Source: Hippopus hippopus (taxonomy: Eukaryota > Mollusca > Bivalvia > Cardiida > Cardiidae). Taken from it: a stretch of 64,000 nt of DNA. The translations under genes were made by a program, and so were the position numbers. Below the pieces are notes generated by a model. That model made no database searches and had not been told where the DNA came from. It saw only the letters and a list, made by a program, of their open reading frames with translations. This document shows, one piece after another, positions 1-11,120 of this stretch; the first letter of the stretch is position 1; each line of letters starts with the position of its first letter. The stretch covers positions 22,385,881 through 22,449,880 of the forward strand of contig OX328096.1 in assembly GCA_946811185.2 (NCBI GenBank), in the 5' to 3' direction.

Positions 1-169
1 TTTTAAAAACATTGTGAGAAAGGAGAAAATGCTTACCAGCATTTTCTCCTTTTCCCACATTGTTTTCAACCCTGTCAAAGGCAAGTTCCATCATTTAAGC
101 CGCATTGTATCTGTTGTCTGGAAATGCGTTCAAGTTTGACAAGTGTAAAATTTTATTGTCTTGTAAAGA
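1..169 (+). mobile_element. P-family MITE, cut by window edge
   Basis: The P family is ~230 bp, flanked by TTAA, begins CYCTTTACCACACAAT, and centres on the palindrome ACATTGTGGGAAAAGGAGAA/inverse. It ends TTTGGTAAAGAG. TTAA plus CCY-type ends fit piggyBac-mobilised MITEs; there is no coding capacity. This copy lacks its left end. Confidence 0.8.
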
Positions 170-199
170 TATAAATTCAAAATAAATTTTAAATAAAAT

Positions 200-408
200 T
201 TAACTCTTTACAAGAAGAGGGAGCTGGCTTTTGAAAACAGTTTGGAAAAGGGAGAAAATGCTGGTAACCAGCATTTTACTCTTTTCCAACAATGTGTCCT
301 CCCACTCACAGATACATCTGCTAGTTTCAGTCACATTTGATTTGTCGTTGAGCAAATGCTTATAGCATAGAGGGAGTCTGTCAAAAATTTTGTCTGTAGA
401 AGGGTTAA
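200..408 (+). mobile_element. P-family MITE
   Basis: TTAA at both ends, with GAGAAAATGCTGGTAACCAG at the centre. The right half is diverged. Confidence 0.85.
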
Positions 409-573
409 GTTGAACTGTCTGCAAAATCACCTATTAGTTGTTACAACACATTGGATACGGACCTGTCTTCACTTAATATTTTAAATAAAATTCTTAGATT
501 ATATTCTAAATTCAGAAAGTTACACAATTTCTGACTGGCTGAATGGATAAGCTAAACCATTGGGTTTAGCCAA

Positions 574-785
574 TTAACTCTTTACCAAACAACAAAATTA
601 TAGAGTGGTCCAAATTGAAAGCATTTGTAGATGACAAATGTAACTGAAAAATTGAAATTTGTGTTGGGAAGGGTAGAAAACATTGCGGGAAAAGGAGAAA
701 ATGCTGGTTACCAGCATTTTTACCTTTTCCCACAATGTTTGCAAAAGGCTTCGTTAAAAGTCGGGATTGTGTGGTAAAGAGTTAA
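574..785 (-). mobile_element. P-family MITE
   Basis: Full length with TTAACTCTTTACCAAACAAC at the left and GGTAAAGAGTTAA at the right. Confidence 0.92.
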
Positions 786-944
786 ATAATGTGACCCTTG
801 CTAATTAAATTCTTTTCAAGACTAAAATGCATTTGATAGTTGTTGGTAAAATGGGTGCCTAATTTTGTATTTATGCTGTCTAGATATGATATTAAGATTT
901 TCTGGCAAAAACAGCTTTGTTTAAATGTTTTGATATTTTAATCT

Positions 945-1019
945 TTAACCCTTTATGCCATAATGCAAATGCTTTCAAATGGGTTGAGTTTAAAATTTTG
1001 TCGCTTGATAAAGAGTTAA
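945..1019 (+). mobile_element. P-family fragment (ends only)
   Basis: The two termini are joined with the palindrome missing; TTAA bounds both sides. An internal deletion derivative. Confidence 0.7.
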
Positions 1020-1026
1020 TAGAGAC

Positions 1027-1259
1027 CTAACTCCATACCAGATGACAAAATTTTAGTTGGTCCAAATTGAAATTTTTGCAGATGACAAAATAAATGTGAC
1101 TCAAAAATTGATATTTATTTTTGGAAGGGTAGAAAACATTGTTGCAGACAGAAAATGCTGGTTACCAATTTTTTCTCCTTTTCTTAGAATGTTTTTAAAA
1201 GACTTGTCTTTCTCTGTTTCAGGGTTGTTAAAACTCAGGGTTGTGTGATAAAGGGTTAA
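1027..1259 (-). mobile_element. P-family MITE
   Basis: Left end decayed (CTAACTCCATACCAGATGAC); right end GATAAAGGGTTAA. The palindrome is partly broken. Confidence 0.82.
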
Positions 1260-1347
1260 ATATTCAATTGCAAAATTGAACTACTCCGTTGTATTGAGTG
1301 CTAGGCACAAATTAGCCACAATTGGAAAGTTTAGCTTTAGATCAGGT

Positions 1348-1528
1348 TTAACTCTTTACCACACAATCCCGACTTATAATGACCAGTAACCAGCATTTTC
1401 TCCCATTCCTGCAACTTTTTTTTTACCCTATCAAAGACAAACCATCATTTGAGCTATATATGATTGATCGTCTGCAAATGCTTTCAATTTGGTCTAGTCA
1501 AAAGTTTTCTTGTGTGCTAAAGAGTTAA
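1348..1528 (+). mobile_element. P-family MITE with half palindrome deleted
   Basis: TTAA ends intact. The deletion removes the left palindrome arm up to CAGTAACCAGC. Confidence 0.88.
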
Positions 1529-1765
1529 TGTCTTCTTGCAGCCTTTAGATCCCTTTATGATCTGGTTAGATTAAAATTCAAAATCTTTGGTAGAAAGTGC
1601 CAAGCACTGTTTTTGTTGCTTTACTGAACACTGAAGATTAGAAATCATTTTGTTTGCAGTCTCATCTGGTATCGATGCTGTTTTCTATGATAAGGTATCC
1701 CATGGTAAAAATTCCTTAATACTGCAATTTTCTGTCCTTTTCCCAACTGAAAATGTCCTTGTGAT

Positions 1766-1996
1766 TCAACCCTTTTACCAAACAACCCCATATTTTAATG
1801 ACCCTAAGGAAGAAGGCTTTTGAATACATTATGGGAAAAGGAAAAAGTGCTGGTAACCAGCATTTTCTCATTCCTCCACAATGACTTACACCCACATATA
1901 CTCTGACAAATCCTGTCATTTGAACTTAGTTCTTGTCTTCCAATTCTTTCAGTTTGGATGAGTCTGAAATTATGTCTTCTGAGAAAAAAATTACTT
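1766..1996 (+). mobile_element. P-family MITE, old
   Basis: The whole element can be followed, but the TTAA ends have decayed (TCAACCCTTTTACC). Confidence 0.78.
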
Positions 1997-2248
1997 AGCA
2001 TTCTGATGGTTAATGTCTCTTTCAAGATTGATTGTAAACATGTTGTATTTGTCAGTTGTGACTATATCAGCTTTTGTAAACTTGTTATGAACATGAAGAG
2101 AGCAATTACATGCCTTTGCATGTTTGATGTGTACCAATTTGTATACTGGTAAAGCTAAAATCTCAAATTATCATGTAGCATTTAAGATGAATGATGATTG
2201 TTACTATACAAAATAGTAGATGTATTCTTTCATTAAAAAACAAAAACT

Positions 2249-2433
2249 ATTAAAGAAGAGAGCTTTTGATAATGTTGTGGGGATGTAGAAAATGCTGATA
2301 ACTAGTATTTTCTCCTTTTTCCTCAGTGTTCTTTACCCTATCAAAGACAGAAATCCTTTATTGGGCTACATTCAGTTTGTCGTTACAAATTCCTTAAATT
2401 TGGACCAATCTTTATTTTCGTTTACTTCAGAGT
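2249..2433 (+). mobile_element. P-family MITE, old and truncated
   Basis: Starts inside the left arm (TTAAAGAAGAGAGCTTTTGA). Palindrome decayed; right end CAGAGTTAA. Confidence 0.7.
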
Positions 2434-2644
2434 TAATTTATAGGAATCTAGCATAGGCAGTTGTTTCATCTGAGCGTGCTAAAACATGATGTCATTCCAG
2501 TGATTTCACACTGAAGCTGTGTCATAGGGTAAAGACAGGAAATACTCTGGTGTAGTCTAAAAGAATTGGATACATTTATTTTCAGCATGAATTTTTCTTT
2601 CTCTTTGCTCATAAATCAAAGCTGAAGTTCTTATAAGTATTTTT

Positions 2645-3001
2645 TATGTCTCCCCCCCATCAGAGTCAGGAGACATATTGTTTTTCCCCGTGCGCCCATC
2701 TGTCTGTCTGTCAGTCACAAATCGTGTCCGCTCTATAACTCAAAAACCTTTTAAGATATTTTGATAAAACTTCACACATTTGTAAAGCACCGGGAGACGA
2801 AGTGTCATGCACAAGAACCATAACTCTGGCTTGTATATTTTTCGAGTTATTTCCCTTTGATTATTTTCCTTACTCATTTTACGTACAATCTCGTGTCCGC
2901 TCTATAACTCGAAAACCGTTAGAGAAAAATGACCATTATTTCAGTTAGATATTGCCTTGGTGACATATCAATCTTTCTGAAACCAGAAAGGGGGCAGACA
3001 T
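2645..3001 (+). mobile_element. T-family modular element
   Basis: Starts ATGTCTCCCCCCC and ends GGGGGCAGACAT, a short inverted terminus. Two internal modules carry CGTGTCCGCTCTATAACTC and GAGTTATTTCCCTTTGATT. No open frame. Confidence 0.75.
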
Positions 3002-3077
3002 CTGTTTTTTTTGTAGAAAAACAAGTTCTAGTAGTTTATAGACTAGCTAATGTGCCATAGTGCTAATTACCCCCTTC

Positions 3078-3298
3078 ACTCTTTACTAAACAACAAAATC
3101 TTTTTGAAAGTTGTCTTTTCTTTCAAAAAGTAGAAAGCATTGTGGGTAATGGAAAAAATATTGGTAACCAGCATTTTCTCCATTTCCCACAATGTTTTCT
3201 AATATTCCAGAGGCAAGTCTGATTATTTGAACCACAGTTATTGTCTGCAAATGCTTTCATTTTGGACAAGTGATAGATTTTGTCTTTTGGTGAGTTAA
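3078..3298. mobile_element. P-family MITE, hybrid
   Basis: The left end is of the AAACAACAAAAT type and the right half is also of the distal type, so both ends carry the same arm. It shares the TTAA at 3295 with the next copy. Confidence 0.75.
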
Positions 3299-3523
3299 CT
3301 CTTTACCAAACAACCAAATTTTAGACTTGTCCAAATTGAAAGCATTTGCAGACAACAAAATAAATGTGACTCAGAAACAGAAACTTCACTTTGGAAGAGT
3401 AGAAAACATAGTGGGAAAAGGAGAAAATGCTGGTTACCAGCATTTTCTCCTTTTCCCACAATGTTTTCAGAAGGCTTCTTCATCAGGGTCGTTAAAACCA
3501 GGGATTGTTTGGTAAAGGGTTAA
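3295..3523 (-). mobile_element. P-family MITE, well preserved
   Basis: TTAA ends and the complete palindrome GTGGGAAAAGGAGAAAATGC/inverse. Confidence 0.93.
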
Positions 3524-3539
3524 AATTAAATGATCCAGG

Positions 3540-3738
3540 GTTTTTACGACCTTAAGGATTGAGATTGTTGAAAAAAAATTGGTATAGGAGGAAATGGATG
3601 TAAGTGGCATTCATCCATATGCCACAATGTTTTTTATACTGCCAAATTCAAATGCCATCATTTGTGTCATTTTGAATTTGTTGTCTGCATATGCTTTCAA
3701 TACAGATGAGTCTAAAATTTAGTACTCTTGTGTAGGGA
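3540..3738 (+). mobile_element. P-family MITE, strongly diverged
   Basis: Recognised by GCCACAATGTTTTTTATACTG, CCATCATTTG and TTTGTTGTCTGCATATGCTT in order. Confidence 0.6.
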
Positions 3739-3763
3739 TAAGCTTATTTATATGTACATACGT

Positions 3764-4024
3764 ATATGAGCCTTTGCTCTTTCAAAAGGGGGGCTTAATG
3801 CATCTCCATGATGCATTATACTGAACAAGTCTCAGTCATTATATAAGTATAGATCAATGAAATCTTTTGTGTGAAACAACCGACTGAATCATTAGATAGA
3901 ATAGTCCTTGGACATGCAGAAAATTTTCAAATAGCAAAAATTTTCGACCCATGTCAAAATGGGTATAAAGTTTTTACAAAATTAATGCATTAAACCCCCT
4001 TATCACAGAGCATGGCTCATTTAA
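3764..4024 (+). mobile_element. E-family MITE
   Basis: E elements run from TATGAGCC..GCTCT..AAAAGGGGGCTTAATGCAT to its inverse TTAAACCCCC...AGAGCATGGCTCAT. This copy is complete but diverged. Confidence 0.8.
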
Positions 4025-4137
4025 TTAATGATTGTTGTATATTATAGTGACAGCTATGATGTGTAATGTTCACAGAAACATGTAAAATACATCTGACATA
4101 TATTTTTGTAATATTACCAGTCTTCTAGTCAAAAGCA

Positions 4138-4652
4138 TGTAAGTGGCACTCTGGCAAAAGGGAGTTTCGTAATGCATTTACATGATGTAGATTGCCGAGC
4201 AAGTCATCACATAGTTATGGTTCCATAGAATCTCTTTTCTCTAACAGCAGACTAACTCATGACATAGACTGGCTTTTTTGACATGTAGAAAGTTGACCAA
4301 TAGCAAAAATTTTCGATCCAGGTCAGCCTTTGCGGACCTGGGTCAATACTTTTTGCAGGTGTCTGACCTGGGTCAATACTTTTTGCAGGTGCATTAACTC
4401 TTTACCAAACAACAAACTTTCAGACTCGTCCAAATTGAAAGCATTTGTAGACAACGACATTAATGTGACTCAAAAATTGAATTTTGTTTTAGGAAGGGTA
4501 GAAAACATTGTGGGAAAAGGAGAAAATGCTGGTTACCAGCATTTTCTCCTTTTCCAACAATGTTTTCAAAAGGCTTCTTCCTCGGGGTCGTGAAAACCAG
4601 GGATTGTTTGGTAAAGGGTTAAATCCCCTTTTCGCAGAGCATGACTCATATA
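4138..4652 (+). mobile_element. E-family MITE interrupted by a P element
   Basis: E sequence runs to GGTGCATTAA at 4397 and resumes TTAAATCCCCTTTTCGC at 4619. The gap is exactly one P element plus a duplicated TTAA. Confidence 0.85.
4394..4622 (-). mobile_element. P-family MITE nested in E
   Basis: Full-length copy with TTAA at both sides and an intact palindrome. Confidence 0.94.
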
Positions 4653-4670
4653 TTAATGCAAATCTTTTTT

Positions 4671-5344
4671 TTATACGCCCGTCGAAGACGGGACGTATTA
4701 TGGGATCACCTGTAGCGGGCGGGCGGACGGGCGGGCGGCGTCCCCATTCTTTGTCCGGAGCATATCTCCAAAACTATGCTAGCTACGGTTATGAAACTTC
4801 ATGGGTGGATAGATCTCATCAAGGGGGAGTGCAGTGCACAGGAATCATAACTCTTGCTTCCTTAATTTTTGAGTTATTGCCCTTTGTTGTTTTTCATACT
4901 TGAATTTTGTCCGGAGCATATCTCCAAGACTATACTAGCTAAGGTTATGAAACTTCATGGGTGGATAGATCTTATGAAGGGGGAGTGCAGTGCACAGGAA
5001 TCATAACTCTTGCTTCCTTAATTTTTGAGTTATTGCCCTTTGTTGTTTTTCATACTTGAATTTTGTCCGGAGCATATCTCCAAGACTATACTAGCTAAGG
5101 TTATGAAACTTCATGGGTGGATAGATCTTATCAAGGGCGAGTGCAGTGCACAGGAATCATAACTCTTGCTTCCTTAATTTTTGAGTTATTTCCCTTTGTT
5201 TATATTCATACTTGAATTTTGTCCAAAGCATATCTCCAAAACTATGCTAGCTACGGTTATGAAACTTCATTGGTGGATAGATCTCATTAAGGGGGAGTGC
5301 AGTGCAAATGAATCATAACTCTTGCTTGCTTAATTTTTGAGTTA
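4671..5344 (+). mobile_element. D-family modular element with 156-bp modules
   Basis: Opens TTATACGCCCGTCGAAGACGGG. Four modules starting TTGTCCGGAGCATATCTCC (or TTGTCCAAAGC) begin at 4751, 4907, 5063 and 5219, exactly 156 bp apart. It abuts another D element at 5345. Confidence 0.85.
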
Positions 5345-6230
5345 TTATACGCCTGTCGAAGACGGGACGTATTACGGGATCACCCATGGCGGGCGGGCGG
5401 GTGGCTGGGTTGGCAGGCAGCATCCAGTTTTTGTCCGGAGCATAACTTTGTCATCTCCAGTCCGATTGACTTGAAACTTGGCATGTGTGTTTGTTGCAAT
5501 AATACGGAGTGCAGTGCGAAAGAACCATAACTCTACCTCGTGCTGTCTTTGAGTTATTTCCCTTTGATCGTCATTTTTACAGCATTTTCTGCTTGTCCAG
5601 AGCATAACTTTGTCATCTCCAGTCCGATTGACTTGAAACTTGGCATGTGTGTTTGTGGCAATAATACGGAGTGCAATGCAAAAGAACCATAACTCTACCT
5701 CGTGCTGTCTTTGAGTTATTTCCCTTTGATCGTCATTTTTACAGCATTTTCTGCTTGTCTGGAGCATAACTGTCATCTCCAGTCCGATTGACTTGAAACT
5801 TGGCATGTGTGTTAGTTGCAATAATACGGGTTGCAGTGCAAAAGAACTGTAACTCTACCTCGTGCTGTCTTTTGAGTTATTTCCCTTTGATCGTCATTTT
5901 TACAGCATTTTCTGCTTGTCTGGAGCATAATTTTGTCATCTCCAGTCTGATTGACTTGAAACCTGGTATGCATGTTTGTTGCAATATTACGGAGTACAGT
6001 GCGCAAGAACAATAACTCTACCTAGTGCGGATTTTGAATAATTCCACTTTGATCTTCATTTTTACAGTATTTTTTGCTTGTCTGGATCGGAACTTTGTCA
6101 CCTCAAGTCAAATTGACTTGAGACTTGGTAAACATGTTTGTTGCATTACCTGCCCTTTACGATTATTATACCCCCTTCACAACTGGCAGTGGGACGGGCG
6201 TATCTTGCGACAATTTGCCGCTCTTGTTTC
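5345..6230 (+). mobile_element. D-family modular element
   Basis: Opens TATACGCCTGTCGAAGACGG and ends GACGGGCGTATCTTGCGACA, giving the inverted terminus ATACGCCYGTC. Internal modules of about 160 bp carry CATAACTTTGTCATCTCCAG and TTGACTTGAAACTTGGCATG. Open frames across it are modules in other frames, not genes. Confidence 0.87.
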
Positions 6231-6263
6231 TTATTCTGTTTTTTTTTTTTTTTTTATCTATGC

Positions 6264-6505
6264 CTAACTTTTCACCAGGTAACAAAATTCTAGCCTTGTC
6301 CATGTTGAAAACATTTGCAGATGACATTAATGATATGTGGCAAATGATGAGATTTCTTCCGCACAAGAAGAAAAACGTTACAGGAAAGAGAGAAAATCAT
6401 TCTCTCCTTTTCTCACAATGTTTCAAAAGCCTTCGTCCTAAAGGTCATTCAAACATGTGGGAAATACAGATAAGCATAAGATTTTGTAATGTGGAGAAGG
6501 TTAAA
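6264..6505 (-). mobile_element. P-family MITE, old
   Basis: Distal arm CAGGTAACAAAATTCTAGCC, broken palindrome (AGAGAAAATCATTCTCTCC), right end AAGGTTAAACC. Confidence 0.7.
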
Positions 6506-7174
6506 CCACAACTTGGGCAAAGAATCAAAGACAGAAAAAAATATGTGCCCTGATGTTGTCTAAATACTGATATTTTATTGTATAAGTATGGTATAATCAG
6601 AACATATAATGGGAAAGAAAAACAGATATATAATATGCATTAAGTGAAATCTTACTGCTATACAATCAAGATATTGTGAAAACTGCTTGTTATTTATCCT
6701 AGCTCAACTTGCCATTGTCTTAGCTTGGTGTCTGTAGTGCCTCTGTGCATTTTGGAATGCATGGAATGAAAACATGCAGATCTTGCTTGGTAGAAATGAA
6801 GGCATTAACTTTCATTATAAATGTGCTCTCGGAAACAACTGAAACTTGATTAGGTACAAAAATGTCAGTTCTGGTTGCCATGACAACAAAATAAAAATTT
6901 TCAATTCCTTTTCCAAAACAGCCTGTTTGATTTCTTTGCCGTAATGTGTTACAAATGATTGTTTGATGAAACAGTTTCAGATTCTGTGATAAAATATTGA
7001 GTAACTAAAAGAAAATGGCAGCTTTTGGTATCTCAACCATTTCTTAGAACAACAGCTTATGGTTAATGACAGTTTGATAATGTGAAGTATGGGTCTTTAA
7101 GTGGAAAATCTGCATGTAAAAACTCCTAGCATTCACAAGTACAGTATTTTGCAGAAATGGCTCTTCTTGTCTGA

Positions 7175-7368
7175 AAGACCCTGAAGAAGACAGCTTTTCA
7201 AGACCTTGTTTGAAATACAGAAAATGGTGGTAACCAGCATTTTCTCAATTTCCCTCAACGTTTTCCCCTGTGTCAGGTGACTTCAGCTCATCTGTACTAA
7301 TTTTGAAATTTTCATCCGCAATTTCTTTCAATTAGAAAAGGCCTGGAATTTTGTCATGTGAAAATTAA
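7175..7368 (+). mobile_element. P-family MITE, old
   Basis: GACCCTGAAGAAGACAGCTTTT, then GGTAACCAGCATTTTCTCA and a decayed right half. Confidence 0.65.
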
Positions 7369-7634
7369 TTAATTGCCTTTCTTTAAATTCTTTGATAGCT
7401 TTTAGAAAACGGGGCTGTGTTTGGCATTGATATTACTAATTAGAGCTATAGTTTAATCTTTGTTACCCATTACAGCGACACAGGGCCATCAAAGGACAAA
7501 ATTGTTTTATTGTTCAGATATTGTTGTATAATGATGTGTTTGTTCTTTGATATTAGTTCTGTTCTGGCTTCATTGGTTGAGGTTCTTCAACAGTTAAGTA
7601 AATGTTGCTCCTATCATAAAGTTTTGTTGTTTTT

Positions 7635-7850
7635 AGCTCCAGTGGCCAAAGGCCAATGAAGTCATTGCATGGCATCGATTGTTCTTGCACATGTGCATAT
7701 TACCATCCTTCTCTGCTAAAACAACTGATTTAGTTCTTACCAAGTTTTGGGTATTTAAGTGTTCTTCTTCAAAATTTCTGCAAAGGACTTGATGCATTGA
7801 AGAAAACTGGTTGCCGTGGCAATGAACCTTTAAAGATAAGAAAACCTCGT
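7635..7850 (+). mobile_element. B-family fragment
   Basis: Opens AGCTCCAGTGGCCAAAGGCC and keeps ACTGGTTGCCGTGGCAA; internal modules are missing. Confidence 0.7.
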
Positions 7851-8565
7851 AATTTTCTTCTGTAAAAAGTGCATGGTAGACTTTTATACTATTTTGCAAC
7901 TTATAGTGCAATCTTTTTCTCAAAGAGGTTTGTCAGAATTCAGTGATATTCAGCATGAAATTTTTGGTATCCTTGCAAAGACTCATTTCTTATGCCTTGG
8001 TGGCAACTTAATTCATAGAAAAAACTGTTCATGTGTAGAGATGGTATTTTTCATTAATAGCCTATTCAAGGTTAGATTGCACCAAACATGTAGTCTTATC
8101 TTTGATCTACAATGTCCTGTGTACTTTGCTGAGATAAACTGGACAAAAGCAACCATGAAATTACAATTATTTAGGTATTGTTTCTCTATTGAAAATGTCT
8201 GTTTGGTTTAATTGGCACTGTAAAAGGATTAACATAATTCTTAGTTTTCAAAAATCACATCTGTATTGCGAAATGTCCTACATAAGTGTCTGTTTACATT
8301 TTTTGGTGGTTTACATTGTCTGTTAATTTATATTCATACACAAACATACACAGTTTCAAAGCTTGTGAATAAACAAATATTTTAAAGAAATAAATTTCTT
8401 GACCACCCTGTAGAAGACTATTTCTGCTACTCTTGACGTGCTTTTCAAGAAGCTTAGAACCCTTTACAAACCAATCCTATGCTCTAACAATCCAGAAGAA
8501 ACAAGAGAAAAGAAAGTCGAAGTTGTTTTTCAAGCGAGCTGAGCAGTAACTTATTTTGTCACTTA

Positions 8566-9904
8566 CGAGGGCTGTTCGATATGTAATGTGTATTGTACCA
8601 CAGCGCGATAACGCTTTCAACGATTTCGTGGATGATGATACGCTTGAATAGCTCTATTCAATACCTTTCCAACGGTATAAACACAAGCCTTTAGCTGCAC
8701 ATAGTTTTAAACTTACAGTCATTTCATTAGAGCTAGTCGTTGACCACTGTTGTAAAAATGGTTGGGAAACAGATTAAGAATATTGAAGAAATTAGAGCTT
8801 ATATAAAAGTTCGCACAAAACTCGGTCATTCGGTAATGCAGATTTTTACTGAATTGGGGGAAGTTTATGTGTCTGATAAGGTATCTTATGAGACAGTTCG
8901 TAGGTGGAGAAAGAAATTTCTGACTGGCACAGAGTCCGTCAAAGATGCAGCAAAATCTGGCCGACGTGTGACTGTAACAGGCAAGGCAAATGTCTCAAAA
9001 GTCAGGGAAATAATTGAAAGTGATGGCAGATACACGATTCGTGATATGGCCAATGCTGTTTGTATATCACTATCGTGGGTGCATTTCATTTTGAAGCGTA
9101 TTTTGAAAGTATGAAAGATTTCTGCCAGATGGATACCGCATATATTGACAGATGACCAAAAACAGGTACGAGTACAAACCGCTAAGCATTTGCTCAAAAT
9201 GTTTCCCAAATTCAATCAAAGACAATTTGCAAACATTATTACGGGTGACGAAACATGGGTTCACTATTTCGAACCAGTAAGAAAAATTGGAAACAAAATA
9301 TGGCTAACTAAACACGGTAGAAGGCCTGTATTTGCCAAAAGAAGCATAAGCACAAAGAAGGTTCTTTAGTGAATATTCTTCTCATGTGATGGTATAGCCG
9401 TACAAATTCCGGTGCCGAAGGGCAAAATTGTTACAGGTCGGCATTACTGAGATGTTATACTAAAAAAGCTCAAGAAATATTATCTTAAACGATGCCCTGT
9501 GTCAGGATTTAGGCATGTTCGTCTACTTCATGATAATGCTCCATCACATACATCTGAGCTTGTGATGCAATTTTTGAAGTCGGAGAAGGTTACCGTCTTG
9601 CCACACCCACCATACTCTCCAGATCTAACCCCATGCGACTTTTTCCTTTTTCCAAAACTTAAAAAGTTCTTATCTGGTCGTCGTTACAAGTCCCGGCAAG
9701 CCCTTGGCACAGCCATCAGTCAGTGCCTCAGAGGTCTACCTAAATCAGCGTACCGTGACGCATTTCAGAAATGGATTCAGAGATTGAAATTATGTATTTC
9801 AAACTGCAGAGAATATTTTGAAGGGATGTAATGTTCATTTCACTATTAGAGTCAAATGCTTTTGAGATATCGTACAATACACATTACATATCGAACAACC
9901 CTCG
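8566..9904 (+). mobile_element. Complete but inactivated mariner transposon
   Basis: It is 1339 bp, flanked by TA duplications (8564-8565 and 9905-9906). Terminal inverted repeats of about 33 bp begin CGAGGGYTGTTCGATATGTA and differ at one position. It holds one transposase reading frame with four stops. Nearly intact ends suggest moderately recent insertion. Confidence 0.93.
8758..9831 (+). pseudogene. Mariner transposase pseudogene (four in-frame stops, no frameshift)
   Basis: A cut-and-paste transposase of the IS630-Tc1-mariner superfamily is readable in a single frame for about 358 codons. The N-terminal part (8758-9111) carries two helix-turn-helix regions, including ETVRRWRKKF and YTIRDMA. 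The catalytic DD34D triad is present: Asp in GDETWVHYF (9247), Asp in HDNAPSH (9532) and Asp in PCDFF (9637), with exactly 34 residues between the last two. Stops are TGA 9112, TAG 9367, TGA 9370 and TGA 9448. The stops at 9112 and 9448 occupy places where mariners usually have Arg, consistent with CGA to TGA decay. It is non-functional as it stands. Confidence 0.92.
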
Positions 9905-9906
9905 TA

Positions 9907-11120
9907 TCAAGGAGTAGCAATTTGATCTATCAGTCTGACACAGTTTTCTGTTGGTGTTCGATTTAGGACTGTATGTTTGGTTGTGACAAAAGCAAGGTTG
10001 AGGGTGCACTAGCTCAAACTGACAGAAGCATGAGTTGAGTGCAAACTTGTATGACAGTATTTCCCGTCAGATCAGTCACAGTAAGTGGATTTGCTTTACA
10101 AATCTGCTAAAAAAAAGTTTTGAAAATATACTTACATCATGTTTAACCTTTCCAACAGTGCTGTCTTACTTACAAAAAGTTTGGAAATATTCTGGTCTTT
10201 TTTTCACCAAAATTTTATCTGCTCAACAGAACAGATTTATAAAATCATGATTATAGAGATTGGGAGTTACGTGTAATGCATTACCACATTATGTCTGCGT
10301 TTTGTTGAAAGTCATCTGTCAACATTAAGAGTATAAAGCTGTGAGGTGCATAGGATGCAGAACTGTAAGGTTGCCACCTATAAAAAGGGGTCTTTATACA
10401 AACATTTTCAGAAAGATCTGGTGAGTGCAGTCCAAGACATTTGATACATCTTCTATTCACTTAGTGACCAGTATAGATCTCTTCAGACAAGTTTTCATAC
10501 CTACCCTTCCGTACAAACAAATTGCACTGGTCAGCTTACATGTTTATTTTTGGACCACTAATCACAGACTGATATCGGTCATTAAATAAAGCATTTTCAT
10601 TAAAAAGAAACAAAAAATAAAATAGCATGGTAACAGTACCGGTAAATTCAATACACTAACAAATTGTTCTCCATGTCAGATGAAAGGGCCTACAGAAAGT
10701 ATTGGAGCATAAAATTTGTCTGAGGAATTTACTCTTACAGTAGTGAGTGCAACTTATTTTGTCTTCTTGAACAGTACAGATCAAATAAGATGAATAGAAC
10801 ATGAATTCTGATCCTGGATATGTCTTTCAAATTTTTGTGTGAAATATGCTGGCACAAAAAGCCTTTAAGCAGCATTGATAGTATTTAGGCTGGTTTTTTC
10901 TACACTGAAAGGGTCCTTGTCATTAGACAATTATGCACCAGGGATAAAAGCCCCTTTGACCTATCAGCAACCAGTAAAATGATGTTGGTTGCTTCTCACC
11001 GCATTTCATCAGGCCCTGTATTTAATTTTTTTTGTATCTATGATGTTTAATGTCATCTGAACACTGTTTCAGTAATATTACCGCAGCCAATGCACCTATC
11101 CATGCTTTGCTAGAGTTATT
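9907..11120. other. No gene seen
   Basis: AT-rich sequence between the mariner and the first B element. The longest open stretch (10035-10250) has no recognisable domain or codon pattern. Confidence 0.6.

Noticed and set aside
4508..4903. 131-codon open frame on the plus strand
   Set aside because: It starts in the P palindrome and runs into a D element; it crosses two mobile elements and has no domain.
5372..5821. 149-codon open frame on the minus strand with internal repeats
   Set aside because: It is the D module read in reverse; the repeated peptide reflects tandem DNA modules.
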